Notes under the pieces: generated by a model
Database searches by the model: none
The model's input: only the letters and a program-made list of their open reading frames with translations
Told to the model about the DNA's origin: nothing
Part shown: piece after piece, positions 16,724-26,643 of the stretch
How the letters are laid out: each line of letters begins with the position of its first letter
How positions within the stretch are numbered: the stretch's first letter is position 1
Source of the DNA: Clostridia bacterium
GTDB taxonomy: Bacteria > Bacillota > Clostridia > Oscillospirales > Acutalibacteraceae
NCBI GenBank assembly: GCA_017416485.1
Contig: JAFQCH010000006.1
Span: 34,625 to 98,624 of the forward strand
Length of the DNA: 64,000 bases
Direction of reading: 5' to 3'
Translations under genes and position numbers: made by a program

Positions 16724-18712
16724 TTGAACAAAAATTGTCCGACTGCGCGCGATATGGCTCTGGCAGGAAAACTGCTTTGCTTTACCGATGCCGCAACACT
16801 GCCGCTTGCATTCACCTATGACGGCAACAAGGTGTTCGGCTTGCCCGAGGAATTCAAGGCCGTGGTGCACAAGGAGCGCATTTCGTCTGAACTTGTGCGC
16901 ACGACCGTTTCGGGTATCGACAAAAACGGGTTGGAAATCCGCGGTGAATACACCCGCTATCTTGATTACCCCGTATGCGAATGGTGCTTCACTTTCACCA
17001 ACCGTTCCCGCAAAAACAGCCTGCCCATCACAAAACCCATGATTTACGGAAAACTGACGGGCGAGCATCCGACCCTGCGTCACGGCAACGGCGACGATTG
17101 CACCAAAAACGGCTATTCATGGAACACCGATGCTGTTAATGAAAAAATCACCCTCTCTCCGCAGGGCGGCAGAAGCTGTTTCGGGGCTTTTCCGTACATG
17201 ACCCTCGATTTCGATACCTACGGTGTGAACCTTGCCATCGGCTGGCCGGGGCAGTGGGAATGCGTTTTTGCGCCCGATGACGACGGCGTTGTGTTCCGTG
17301 TGTGTCAGCAGGAATTTGATGCCGTGCTGTATCCCGGTGAGAGCATCCGCACACCGCGCCTTACCATGCTTTGCTTTGAAGGGGACGAAAACCGCGGTTG
17401 CAACATCTGGCGAAAATGGTATCTGCGCCACATTCTCCCGCGGGAAAAGGACGGAAACCCCATCCGTCCCAAGCTGTTTGCGCACACCTTTGCTATCAAC
17501 GATATGCCGGAATTTACAGGCATCACCGAAGAAAACCAACTGCGCGCCATCAACGAATATGCTCGCCGCGGCATCGACCTTGATGCGTGGTGGATCGATG
17601 CGGGCTGGTACCCCTGCGACGGCGACTGGCCGACCACAGGCACATGGCAGGCAGACGTGCGCCGTATGCCTGCAGGTCTTGCCCCCATCGGCAAACTCTG
17701 TCGCGAACACGGCATGGAACTGCTTTTGTGGTTTGAACCCGAGCGTTGCCGCAAGGGCACAAAGCTGTTCAACGAACACCCCGAATGGATGCTGCATCTG
17801 ACCTACCCCGACGGCAATACTGACATGAACTACCTTGTGAATTATGCCAACCCCGATTGCCTTGCATACATGACCGACCTGCTCGACGGCATTATCAAGA
17901 ATTACGGTGTGAACATCTACCGTCAGGACTTCAATTTTGCGCCGCTGCCCTATTGGAAACAGCATGATGAACCCAATCGCAAAGGCATGCTCGAAAACCT
18001 GCACACGCAGGGCATGTTGCAGCTGTGGGACTCGCTTCTGGAACGCAATCCCGGATTGCTTATCGACTCATGCGCTTCGGGCGGCACAAGAAATGACCTG
18101 GATGTGATGCGCCGCAGTGTGCCTTTGCAGTACACAGATGTGGGACTGCGCAACCATGTGCTCAAACAGAAGCAATATCGCCAGATGTTTGAATGGATTC
18201 CCTATTTCCGTTCCCATGTGATGAACGGCGACAATGCCGAGGGCGGGTACGAACCAGAAAGCAACAAGCCGATTGATGAATTTGCTTATCAGGCCGCCAT
18301 GACTCCCGCGGTCACGACCATGCTCGAATACAATGACAGCGAAGAAAAATTTGAACTGACCCGCAAGATGATTCCCATCTGGCGCAAGGCCGCACAGATT
18401 GAACTGTCGGGCGATTACTACCCGCTGACCGAATGCAACAACGACCCGACTGCATGGTATGCTTGTCAGTTTGATGATGAAAACTTAAGTGAGGGTTTTG
18501 TGCAGATCATCCGCAACACACAGGCGGAGGATGTGCGCTTTACGGTCAATCCCGTGGTGCACCCGAATCGCAAATACCGTTTTGTGAATGCCGTTTCGGG
18601 CGAAACAATTCTTTTAACATCCACACAACTTGAAAAAGGACTCAATTTCCACCTGCAAAAACGCAGCGGCGAAATCTGGTTCTACAAACATCGCGCAATC
18701 AGTGAGGAATAA
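16724..18712 (+). CDS. Alpha-galactosidase, GH36
   Basis: 662 residues, typical GH36 length, no signal peptide, so cytoplasmic. An N-terminal beta-supersandwich (about 1-260) is followed by the barrel: WWIDAGWYP, LLLWFEPERC, then the nucleophile Asp402 in YRQDFNF and acid/base Asp458 in CASGGTRNDLD. It hydrolyses alpha-1,6-linked galactose in raffinose-type sugars or similar oligosaccharides. The start codon is TTG after CGGAGGTG. The stop is two bases from the rsmI start, an unusual coupling of a sugar enzyme with rRNA modification, probably accidental read-through. Confidence 0.92.
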   Translation: MNKNCPTARDMALAGKLLCFTDAATLPLAFTYDGNKVFGLPEEFKAVVHKERISSELVRTTVSGIDKNGLEIRGEYTRYLDYPVCEWCFTFTNRSRKNSLPITKPMIYGKLTGEHPTLRHGNGDDCTKNGYSWNTDAVNEKITLSPQGGRSCFGAFPYMTLDFDTYGVNLAIGWPGQWECVFAPDDDGVVFRVCQQEFDAVLYPGESIRTPRLTMLCFEGDENRGCNIWRKWYLRHILPREKDGNPIRPKLFAHTFAINDMPEFTGITEENQLRAINEYARRGIDLDAWWIDAGWYPCDGDWPTTGTWQADVRRMPAGLAPIGKLCREHGMELLLWFEPERCRKGTKLFNEHPEWMLHLTYPDGNTDMNYLVNYANPDCLAYMTDLLDGIIKNYGVNIYRQDFNFAPLPYWKQHDEPNRKGMLENLHTQGMLQLWDSLLERNPGLLIDSCASGGTRNDLDVMRRSVPLQYTDVGLRNHVLKQKQYRQMFEWIPYFRSHVMNGDNAEGGYEPESNKPIDEFAYQAAMTPAVTTMLEYNDSEEKFELTRKMIPIWRKAAQIELSGDYYPLTECNNDPTAWYACQFDDENLSEGFVQIIRNTQAEDVRFTVNPVVHPNRKYRFVNAVSGETILLTSTQLEKGLNFHLQKRSGEIWFYKHRAISEE

Positions 18713-18714
18713 CA

Positions 18715-19539
18715 ATGGCAGGAACGTTATATATTGTCGGCACCCCCATCGGGAATCTTTCGGATTTTTCCCCGCGAGCACTTGAAACACTCAAAACCTG
18801 TGATTTCATTGCCGCCGAGGATACGAGAGTGACCCGCAAACTGCTGACCTGTTTTGATTTTAAGAATGAACTTGTGCCCTATCATGAGCACAACCGCAAG
18901 GAAGCGGGTGCGCAGATTCTGCAACGGCTTCTTGCCGGCGAGAATTGCGCACTTGTGACGGATGCGGGCATGCCCGCCATCTCCGACCCCGGCGAAGACC
19001 TTGTCAATTCCTGCCACGAAAGCGGCGTGGCAGTTGCAAGTGTGCCCGGACCGAGCGCGGTGGTTACGGCGCTGGCTTTGTCGGGATTGCACACGGCAAG
19101 ATTCACCTTTGAGGGCTTTTTGTCTGTTGCCAAAAAGAGCCGCCGCGAGCACCTTGCAAGCCTTGTCAATGAAACGCGCACGATGGTTTTTTACGAAGCG
19201 CCGCACAAGCTGCCCGCCACGCTCAAAGACATGTATGAAGCCTTCGGCGACCGCAGAATTGCCCTTGTGAAAGAGATTACCAAAATCCACGAAACCGTAG
19301 AACGCACCACCCTGCAAGAAGCCGCCGAAAAATACGCAACGGTCAAGCCCAAGGGTGAATATGTGCTCATTATTGAAGCAAAAACCGTCAAGGAAATCGA
19401 CGAAGAACAGTCTGAAGACCCTGTTGCACTTGCAAAGAGCCTTATGGCGCAAGGCCTTTCTGCCAGCGAAGCCGCAAAACAGGCGGCAAGGCTGACGGGC
19501 ACAAAAAAAGGCGACATTTACAAGGCATTGATTTCGTAA
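18715..19539 (+). CDS. rsmI: 16S rRNA (cytidine-1402) 2'-O-methyltransferase
   Basis: 274 residues of the tetrapyrrole-methylase fold, RsmI type. GTLYIVGTPIGNLSDFSPRA, FIAAEDTRVTRKLL and VTDAGMPAISDPGEDLV are signature segments, with SAM-binding VASVPGPSAVVTALALSGL. It methylates C1402 in the decoding centre. It follows the GH36 stop by two bases and precedes the electron-transfer operon by 23 bases. Confidence 0.96.
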   Translation: MAGTLYIVGTPIGNLSDFSPRALETLKTCDFIAAEDTRVTRKLLTCFDFKNELVPYHEHNRKEAGAQILQRLLAGENCALVTDAGMPAISDPGEDLVNSCHESGVAVASVPGPSAVVTALALSGLHTARFTFEGFLSVAKKSRREHLASLVNETRTMVFYEAPHKLPATLKDMYEAFGDRRIALVKEITKIHETVERTTLQEAAEKYATVKPKGEYVLIIEAKTVKEIDEEQSEDPVALAKSLMAQGLSASEAAKQAARLTGTKKGDIYKALIS

Positions 19540-19562
19540 TGTCTTTATGAGAAAGGATTCCT

Positions 19563-19991
19563 ATGTCTGAAAAAAAATCATTGATTACCGTCCTGCAGGA
19601 AAAACAGGAAGAACTGGGGTACCTTCCCATGGACGAGTTATATAAAATTGCCGAAGAAACGGGCAATTCCCCCGCCCGTGTGCTCGGTGTTGCCACGTTC
19701 TACACGCAGTTCCGTCTGCAACCCGTAGGTAAGTATCTTATCATGCTCTGCAAGGGCACTGCTTGCCATGTCAACGGTGCCGACGGGCTTGAAAAAGCCA
19801 TCTGCGAAGAACTCGGCATTGCCGACGGCGACACCACCGAAGACGGTCTGTTTTCGCTGAAAACCGTGGCATGCCTGGGCTGTTGCAGTCTGTCACCCGC
19901 CATGATGATCAACGATGACACTTACGGCTCGCTGACCCCCGCCAAAGCGGTGGCAATTCTGCGTGATATCCGAAAGGGGGAAGTACAATGA
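19563..19991 (+). CDS. NuoE-like [2Fe-2S] subunit of transhydrogenase/bifurcating complex
   Basis: 142 residues of the thioredoxin-like [2Fe-2S] ferredoxin family (NuoE/HydC/StnC). Cluster ligands are visible as CKGTAC and CLGCC. It passes electrons to or from the flavin subunit encoded next. GAGAAAGG precedes the ATG, and the last four bases overlap the NuoF-like gene, so the two are made together. Confidence 0.9.
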   Translation: MSEKKSLITVLQEKQEELGYLPMDELYKIAEETGNSPARVLGVATFYTQFRLQPVGKYLIMLCKGTACHVNGADGLEKAICEELGIADGDTTEDGLFSLKTVACLGCCSLSPAMMINDDTYGSLTPAKAVAILRDIRKGEVQ

Positions 19992-21751
19992 AAGTAGTCA
20001 TCGGAAAGGGCAGTTGCGGCATTGCCGCAGGTGCTCTGAAAATAGAACATACCCTTAAAACACTGCTTGCCGACACCGCTTGTGAACTCGGTATTGCAGG
20101 TTGCATCGGCATGTGCTTTCTGGAACCCATTGTTGACATTTATGCCCACGGCGTTCTTCTGCGCCGTCTTGTGCGTGTTTCGGAATCGGACTGTGCAATC
20201 ATTGCCGAAGCCGTGAAAACCGAAAACCTGTCTTTGCTCGACCATCTTACCGTCAGCGAAGAAGACAACGCATTCTTAACAAAACAGACCCGTATTGCAT
20301 TGCGCAACTGCGGTCTGATTGACCCTGAAAATATTAACGCTTACATTGAAGCCGACGGCTACAAGGCACTCAGAAAAGTGCTGACCATGACTCCCGAAAA
20401 CGTGATTGAGGAAATCAAAATTTCGGGTCTTGCGGGCAGAGGCGGCGCAGGCTTCCCGACATGGTTCAAGTGGAATGCCGCCCGTCAGAGTGCAGGGGAC
20501 GAAAAATACCTCATCTGCAATGCCGACGAAGGTGACCCCGGTGCATTCATGGACAGAGCCGTTATTGAAAGCGACCCGCATGCACTTTTGGAGGGAATGC
20601 TCATTGCCGCCTATGCCATCGGTGCAACGGAAGCCTTTGTGTATGTGCGTGCGGAATATCCGCTTGCCATCGTCCGTTTGCAGAAAGCCATTGAAGATGC
20701 AACCGCAAAAGGCTATCTCGGTGAAAATATTCTCGGCTCGTCTTTTTCCTGCCATGTGCGCATCAAGGCGGGTGCAGGTGCATTCGTCTGCGGTGAAGAA
20801 ACCGCCCTCATTGAATCTCTTGAAGGTAAACGCGGTATGCCGCGTCTGAAACCGCCCTTCCCCGCACAAAAAGGCTATGAAGAAAAGCCCTCCAACATCA
20901 ACAATGTGGAAACCTTTGCCAATGTGGCATGGATTATCAACCACGGCGGTGCGGCTTTTTCTGCCATGGGCACCGAAAACAGTAAAGGCACCAAGGTGTT
21001 TGCGCTGACAGGTAAAATCAAGCGCGGCGGCCTTGTGGAAATTCCCATGGGACTAACCCTGCGCGAGGTCATTTACGACATCGGCGGCGGTATCCGTGAT
21101 GATAAAGAATTCAAAGCCGTACAGCTCGGCGGCCCGTCGGGCGGTTGCATCCCGGAAGCTTTGCTCGACACCGTCATTGACTACAAAGCGCTTTCCGCAA
21201 CGGGCGCCATCATGGGCTCGGGCGGCATGGTCGTTATGGACGAAGGCACTTGCATGGTCAACATGGCGCGCTTCTTCCTTGACTTCACCACCAAGGAATC
21301 CTGCGGAAAATGCGTGCATTGCCGCATCGGGACCCGCAGAATGTTTGAAATTCTTACCCGCATCACAAACGGAGATGGCAAAGACGGCGACATTGAACTG
21401 CTTGAAGAACTGTGCGAAGGAATTCGCGGCGGTGCGCTGTGCGGCCTTGGGCAAACAGCTCCCAACCCTGTCTTAACCACCATCCGCTATTTCCGCAACG
21501 AATATGAAGCCCACATCAACGAAAAGAAATGCCCCGCAGACGAATGTGCCGCCCTGCGCTCGTTTGCCATCAACAAAGAAAATTGCATCGGTTGCGGCCT
21601 GTGCGCCAAAAAATGCCCCGTTTCTGCCATCACGGGTGAACGCAAACAACCGCACACCATTGACAATGAAAAATGTATCAAATGCGGTGTCTGCTTCACG
21701 GTCTGCCCCGTGAAAGCGGTTACAAAGAACGGAGGCGAATGCAATGGCTGA
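19988..21751 (+). CDS. NuoF-like NAD(H)-binding flavoprotein subunit
   Basis: 587 residues. A thioredoxin-like N-terminal segment (about 1-75) precedes the NuoF core: NADH/FMN site GLAGRGGAGFPTWFKW and CNADEGDPGAFMDR, SLBB domain, and the [4Fe-4S] ligands in SCGKCVHCRIGTRR. The C-terminus adds a two-cluster ferredoxin domain with CIGCGLCAKKCP and CIKCGVCFTVCP. This layout is shared by HydB and StnB, where the FMN is the bifurcation site. It overlaps the next gene by eight bases. Confidence 0.93.
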   Translation: MKVVIGKGSCGIAAGALKIEHTLKTLLADTACELGIAGCIGMCFLEPIVDIYAHGVLLRRLVRVSESDCAIIAEAVKTENLSLLDHLTVSEEDNAFLTKQTRIALRNCGLIDPENINAYIEADGYKALRKVLTMTPENVIEEIKISGLAGRGGAGFPTWFKWNAARQSAGDEKYLICNADEGDPGAFMDRAVIESDPHALLEGMLIAAYAIGATEAFVYVRAEYPLAIVRLQKAIEDATAKGYLGENILGSSFSCHVRIKAGAGAFVCGEETALIESLEGKRGMPRLKPPFPAQKGYEEKPSNINNVETFANVAWIINHGGAAFSAMGTENSKGTKVFALTGKIKRGGLVEIPMGLTLREVIYDIGGGIRDDKEFKAVQLGGPSGGCIPEALLDTVIDYKALSATGAIMGSGGMVVMDEGTCMVNMARFFLDFTTKESCGKCVHCRIGTRRMFEILTRITNGDGKDGDIELLEELCEGIRGGALCGLGQTAPNPVLTTIRYFRNEYEAHINEKKCPADECAALRSFAINKENCIGCGLCAKKCPVSAITGERKQPHTIDNEKCIKCGVCFTVCPVKAVTKNGGECNG

Positions 21752-23774
21752 AAAAGTGAATCTCATCATTGACGGCAAGCCTTGCGTTGCCGAACAGGGG
21801 CAGACCATCCTCGCCGTTGCAACCGAAAACGGCATCGACATCCCCACCCTTTGCTTTATGAAGGAATATGCCCCCTACGGCGCCTGCGGCGTGTGCGTGG
21901 TTGAGGCTGAAAATGTGCCGAAACTGCTGCGTGCCTGTTCTGCCACCGTCAGCGAAGGCATGGTCATTCACACAGATTCCGAAAAGGTGCGTAAAGTTCG
22001 TAATATTGCGTTTGAACTCATCATGAGCGACCATGACGGAGACTGTTTGGGTCCTTGCCGTTTGAACTGTCCTGCCCACACGGATTGCCAGAAATATGTT
22101 AAGCAAATTGCTGATGGCGACTTTGCGGGGGCTGTTTCCACCATCCGCGAAAAGATCCCGCTGCCTGCATCCATCGGCAGAGTCTGTCCGCATCCCTGCG
22201 AAACTGCCTGCCGCAGACAAAAGGTGGAAGAACCCATTTCCATCGCCTTCTTAAAAGCATTTGCCGCAGATGAAATCTACAAAAATAATACAAAAGTCAT
22301 TCCCGAAAAGCAGAATTCCACAGGCAAAACCGTCGGCATCATCGGCGGCGGCCCCGCAGGTCTGACGGCGGCTTATTACCTCGCATTGTCGGGTCATGCC
22401 GTTACGGTTTATGACAAAATGCCCAAGATGGGCGGTATGCTTCGCTACGGTATTCCCGAATATCGTCTGCCCAAAGCGATTCTCGACCGCGAGATCGCAG
22501 AAATTGAAGCCTTGGGTGTTACCCTTATCAACCATTTCACCGTCGGCAAGGATGCCGCGCTTGCTGAATTGCGTGCAAAGCACGATGCGCTGTTGATTGC
22601 CAACGGTGCATGGAAAAGCAGTGCACTTCGCTGTAAAGGCGAAGACCTTGACGGTGTGTTCGGCGGCATTGACTTTTTGCGTGCCGTTGCACTCGGTGAA
22701 AAGCCTGCCATCGGCAAAAAGACCGCCATTGTCGGCGGCGGCAACACCGCTATGGATGCTTGCCGCACCGCTGTGCGCATTGGTGCCGAAGAAGTGAGCA
22801 TCATCTACCGCCGCACCCGCGCCGAAATGCCCGCCGAAGATATTGAAATCAAAGAAGCCGAAGAAGAGGGCGTTGTGTTCCGTTTCCTCACCAACCCCGC
22901 CGAAATTCTCGGTGAAAACGGCAAGGTAACGGGTGTGAAGTTGCAAGTCATGCAGCTCGGCGAACCCGATGAACGCGGCAGACGCGCTCCCGTTCCCGTG
23001 GAAGGAGAATTTGTTACCCTCCACCTTGATTCCGTCATCATTGCCGTCGGACAGAAGAACGACCCCGCAGGCTTTGAAGACCTTCCCACCACTGCCCGCA
23101 GCACCATCGCCACCGAAGAAAAGACGGGACTTACTTCCCTTGACGGCGTGTTTGCCGTGGGGGATGCCACCAACAAGGGTGCATCCATTGCCATTCAGGC
23201 GATTGCGGAAGCCGGCAGAGCCGCCAAGGCCATCGACGCTTATCTGTACGGTTATGAATGGAATTATAAGGAACCTGTTGTGTCCGAACGCAAGGAATCA
23301 TCCCTTGATTTCTCCGACCGCGAACAACTTGCCCGTGCAATCATGCCTCACCGCAGTGCCGATGAAAGACGGCATGATTTCAAAGAAGTCAACCTGGGAT
23401 TCACTCCCGAACAAGCGATGGCGGAAGCCAAACGCTGTCTGGAATGCGGTTGCCACGATTACGGCCATTGCAGACTCATTCATTATGCCGACAAATTCGA
23501 CATCAACTGCAAAAAATTAGACGGCGAATACCACCCCTGCTTCACCGAAGAACGGCTTGTGGTGATTGAAAGAAATCAGAACAAGTGCATTCTGTGCAAC
23601 AACTGCGTGCGTGCCTGTGCCGCCACGGGCAAAGAATTGCTCGGTCTTGTCGGCAGAGGATTCACCACCGTTATCCGCCCCGAATGCAGGGGCGAAAACC
23701 TACTTGCGCAGTGCGCGGATTGCTTATTGTGCGCCAACGCCTGTCCCACAGGTGCTCTGCGCATCCTCAAATGA
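21744..23774 (+). CDS. GltD/NfnB-like NADP(H) subunit with N-terminal [2Fe-2S] (StnA-like)
   Basis: 676 residues. First a NuoG-type [2Fe-2S] domain (CFMKEYAPYGACGVC, LLRAC), then the GltD-type module with FeS ligands CLGPCRLNCPAHTDC and CPHPCETAC, FAD site IIGGGPAGLTAAYYLA, and the NADP site VGGGNTAMDACRTA with YRRTRAEMPA. The C-terminus has two more cluster motifs, CILCNNCVRAC and CADCLLCANACP. A NuoE + NuoF + GltD-like set without hydrogenase or formate dehydrogenase matches the Sporomusa-type Nfn (Stn) transhydrogenase, which couples NADH, NADPH and ferredoxin. Confidence 0.88.
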   Translation: MAEKVNLIIDGKPCVAEQGQTILAVATENGIDIPTLCFMKEYAPYGACGVCVVEAENVPKLLRACSATVSEGMVIHTDSEKVRKVRNIAFELIMSDHDGDCLGPCRLNCPAHTDCQKYVKQIADGDFAGAVSTIREKIPLPASIGRVCPHPCETACRRQKVEEPISIAFLKAFAADEIYKNNTKVIPEKQNSTGKTVGIIGGGPAGLTAAYYLALSGHAVTVYDKMPKMGGMLRYGIPEYRLPKAILDREIAEIEALGVTLINHFTVGKDAALAELRAKHDALLIANGAWKSSALRCKGEDLDGVFGGIDFLRAVALGEKPAIGKKTAIVGGGNTAMDACRTAVRIGAEEVSIIYRRTRAEMPAEDIEIKEAEEEGVVFRFLTNPAEILGENGKVTGVKLQVMQLGEPDERGRRAPVPVEGEFVTLHLDSVIIAVGQKNDPAGFEDLPTTARSTIATEEKTGLTSLDGVFAVGDATNKGASIAIQAIAEAGRAAKAIDAYLYGYEWNYKEPVVSERKESSLDFSDREQLARAIMPHRSADERRHDFKEVNLGFTPEQAMAEAKRCLECGCHDYGHCRLIHYADKFDINCKKLDGEYHPCFTEERLVVIERNQNKCILCNNCVRACAATGKELLGLVGRGFTTVIRPECRGENLLAQCADCLLCANACPTGALRILK

Positions 23775-23803
23775 AAAAAGGGATGTTTCCACATCCCTTT
23801 TTT
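23774..23803. terminator. Bidirectional terminator
   Basis: AAAAAAGGGATGT and ACATCCCTTTTTT form a perfect stem between two converging genes and fill the gap between their stop codons. Confidence 0.95.
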
Positions 23804-25395
23804 CATTTTATTATAAACATCGGCGCATCGCTTGCGTTGTCGGCAATGTTCGATTCACGAAGATACGGTAAGCAAAAAGTGTGCTTGCCCGTATAGGCTT
23901 CCTCAAAGCGGTTGCCCGTCAGGGTCAGTTTGCCGTGCACAGGGGCGGTGCTGTTTGGATTCATCACTTTGGGAGAATAGCAGATGACCGCACCGTCGGG
24001 GTAAATCTGCCCGTAATTGCACCCTGTTACGGTGTTATTGCAGAAAATAATGTGGTTCGTCAGCCCCGATTCAAACCAGAAATTGCAGTCATCCTCCACC
24101 AGCATGGCAGGTCCCCAAAGGTGGTAAAACCGATTGTTTTCGATGATAACCTCGCCGCGCACCGTGCAAAGGATGCCCCTGCCTGCGGTGACACCGAACT
24201 CGCAGTTGCGCACATACAAAGACGGCGACCAAGTAACATTTTCCACCGCATCCTTGCCCGTAACAATGCCCTCGGGCAAGGGCTTTTCGAGATGCAGACG
24301 GATGTCGGTATCGTTCAGTTTTTCATAGTTTTTCACTGTGTTGTCTGCATAGGGAATCAGCGTATCCCAACGGATGAACGCAATTTCGTCGCCCTGTTCA
24401 AAAACCTGCAAGCCCCATGTTTCGGCATGCTTGAAGCGCACTGTTAAGCTGCACTGCCCTTCGTCCGTTTCCACGATTTGCAGGTGTGTACCGTGGGCAT
24501 TGATGTAGTCATCCTGCGCGCCGTTCGCCTTGCAGGAATCAACCGTAATTTTGCCCTTGCAGCCCGAAAACTGGAAAAAATCTGCCGTGCTTGCAATGGT
24601 GCGCCCCGCGGCGGGGGTGAAATCGCAATTATAAAATGTAATATTTTCGCAGAATTGCGACACCATCCCCAGCCCGTGCATAAAACAAATCCGTAAGTTT
24701 TCAAAATACAAATTTTTACACCGCTGAAACAGACTGCCCGACTGGTCGCGGACGATATTGCGGGTCTGAAAAATGTGCCCCGGCACAAAATCGGCATTTT
24801 TATCCTGTAAGGTCACGCGCAAGATGTGGGGTGCAATCTGCTCTATGTTAGTAAAGGTAAGATCCTCACGCCTGAAGTCCCTGCAAGTTTGCGCCACAGG
24901 GTCATAGACTTTCACATAGCGTTTGGATGCGTTGCAACGGTTTTCCCAATAGGGAGAGCCGTTTTTTGCCGTTTCACCGCACCAATACAGGTCGTTGCCA
25001 TCCACACGGTACAAACACGCGGGGTTGATGGCGATTTCGCACACACCGCCGCAGTTGGAAAGGACGGTGAATTCCGTCATGGTCGGCACGGCATAGTCCA
25101 CGGTAAGGTTGCGCACGGTGATGTTTACACAACGGTCAAAAACAAAGGGGGTCATTTTGCCGTGGATGATCACGGTTGCGCCGTTGCCGTCGATGGTGAC
25201 ATCCTTTTTATTGTGAAGAAACATCGGAGTGTCGCGCTCGCCGTGTGGGTTTTCGTCCTTTTTGGCGGTGTTGGTGCAAAAATAGCCCGTCAGATGCACA
25301 CTGTCTTCGGGGTAAACATGATAAATTTTGCCTTTTTCAAGCACAACGGACTGCCCGCTTTGCACTGCGGAAAAAATAATACAAAGCTCGTTCAT
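23803..25395 (-). CDS. GH110-like beta-helix alpha-galactosidase
   Basis: 530 residues of right-handed parallel beta-helix (repeated short strands such as ITVRNLTVDY, KNLYFENLRI, GEVIIENNRFYHL). The segment ANGAQDDYINAHGTHLQI resembles the active region of GH110 alpha-1,3-galactosidases, enzymes that cut blood-group-B-type galactose. No signal peptide. ATG 25395 is taken as start because AAAAGGGG lies eight bases before it; a GTG nine bases upstream is possible. It follows the hydrolase gene by 14 bases in one operon. GH28-like or another beta-helix hydrolase is the alternative. Confidence 0.75.
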   Translation of the reverse strand: MNELCIIFSAVQSGQSVVLEKGKIYHVYPEDSVHLTGYFCTNTAKKDENPHGERDTPMFLHNKKDVTIDGNGATVIIHGKMTPFVFDRCVNITVRNLTVDYAVPTMTEFTVLSNCGGVCEIAINPACLYRVDGNDLYWCGETAKNGSPYWENRCNASKRYVKVYDPVAQTCRDFRREDLTFTNIEQIAPHILRVTLQDKNADFVPGHIFQTRNIVRDQSGSLFQRCKNLYFENLRICFMHGLGMVSQFCENITFYNCDFTPAAGRTIASTADFFQFSGCKGKITVDSCKANGAQDDYINAHGTHLQIVETDEGQCSLTVRFKHAETWGLQVFEQGDEIAFIRWDTLIPYADNTVKNYEKLNDTDIRLHLEKPLPEGIVTGKDAVENVTWSPSLYVRNCEFGVTAGRGILCTVRGEVIIENNRFYHLWGPAMLVEDDCNFWFESGLTNHIIFCNNTVTGCNYGQIYPDGAVICYSPKVMNPNSTAPVHGKLTLTGNRFEEAYTGKHTFCLPYLRESNIADNASDAPMFIIK

Positions 25396-25409
25396 AAACT
25401 CCACCCCTT

Positions 25410-26375
25410 TTATTCCCTGTCCAAAACTTCAAAAATCTTCTCCCATACTGCTTCGTCCTGGTCGGTCATGGCGCGCCAGTCGTAAGATGCCACAAAGGCT
25501 TGCTTTTGATCGGCGGAAGGCTTGGTTTTTGCAAATTTTTTGCGTTCTTTGCCGTATTGGGCGAGATATTTTTCTGCCGACTGCGTATAATTGGGATTGT
25601 GACCCTTCCCGTTGCACAGCATAAGAGAAATATTTTTATTGTCTGCAAGAGTCTTACACAGCGGGTCATAAAAGCCTTTCTTTGTGCACAGCATGTCCTT
25701 TTCGCCGTAAATCAGCAAGCAAGGCACACGGCAATTCTGCAAGGCATCAAAGGCACTGTGGTTGCAATAAGCGGGGTTGGATTTTGCTTCTTCTTTCAAA
25801 AAAACATGGCGCAGGGGTGCAAGCATGCCCTTTGCGGCAGAACGAAACAGCGCTTCCACCGAGGGAAAACCTGCCATGGCGACAATGTGGGTCACTTCGG
25901 GGTGCAATGCACAGATGTTCATGGTCGAAAATCCGCCCCAGCTGTGCCCCATGATGCTGAACCTTTTGTTTTTGTATTTTTCATTCGCTTTCAGCGCACG
26001 CAAGCAGTCATCCAAGTCATGCAAAGATTGCGAAAGTCCGTTTGTGCCCGCGCCGCCTGATTCCATACAACCGGTGTGGTCATAGGCAAACACGGTGAAG
26101 CCGTGTCGGCAAAGCAGCTCGATTTCGCGCATGTAGGCACTGTGGCCGCCGCCGAAGCCGTGTTCAAAAACCACAAGACGGTCAGGATATTTTTCGTTTT
26201 CATAAGAATAAAAACAGCCCTGCAAGGTGTGCCCGAGGCTTGAAGCAAAGCGATAAGGTACACGCGAAAGCCCGGGGAAATCTTCTGTTGTAAAATAATA
26301 AGCTGTACCTGTATCATCACAGCGGCTGTAAAGAATACGGCGGTAAACACCGAGAATCTGTTTTTCAAAAAGCAT
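25410..26375 (-). CDS. Alpha/beta hydrolase
   Basis: 321 residues with the alpha/beta-hydrolase order: oxyanion region EHGFGGGHSAYM, the nucleophile elbow GHSWGGFS, the acid in LIYGEKDMLC and the catalytic His in GKGHNPNY. No signal peptide. Probably an esterase or deacylase; being the first gene of an operon with a GH110-like glycosidase suggests removal of acetyl or acyl groups from a glycan, which is inference. GAGGTG lies eight bases before the chosen ATG. Confidence 0.83.
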   Translation of the reverse strand: MLFEKQILGVYRRILYSRCDDTGTAYYFTTEDFPGLSRVPYRFASSLGHTLQGCFYSYENEKYPDRLVVFEHGFGGGHSAYMREIELLCRHGFTVFAYDHTGCMESGGAGTNGLSQSLHDLDDCLRALKANEKYKNKRFSIMGHSWGGFSTMNICALHPEVTHIVAMAGFPSVEALFRSAAKGMLAPLRHVFLKEEAKSNPAYCNHSAFDALQNCRVPCLLIYGEKDMLCTKKGFYDPLCKTLADNKNISLMLCNGKGHNPNYTQSAEKYLAQYGKERKKFAKTKPSADQKQAFVASYDWRAMTDQDEAVWEKIFEVLDRE

Positions 26376-26643
26376 AAACACACCTCACAATGGTTGTTAT
26401 TAAATCCATCCTTTTCATATTAACACAATTATATGGTTTTGTCACTATATGAAAAAATTTGCACAGTAATTTATTCACCCTTTGCCCACAGTTTCCCATG
26501 CACGACTGTGTTTTTTTGCACTTTGTGCAAATTTTGCCCTCCTTTTTTTACACTTATTGCTATTCCATCGCCTGTTTGTTTGTGATATACTATAAACAAA
26601 GATACAGATGAAAACATCTGAAACCTATGAAAGGGGTGAAAAA
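26376..26643. other. Divergent intergenic region
   Basis: 268 bases between divergent operons, AT-rich, with T- and A-runs. TATACT at 26586-26591 may be the -10 of the nfeD operon but its -35 (TTCCAT) is weak. Toward the minus operon the repeated CATATA...TATATG words around 26417-26453 are a possible operator. No gene seen. Confidence 0.4.

Noticed and set aside
19563..23774. NADH-dependent [FeFe] hydrogenase (HydABC) or respiratory complex I
   Set aside because: No H-cluster subunit and no membrane subunits are present; the third gene is GltD/NfnB-like.
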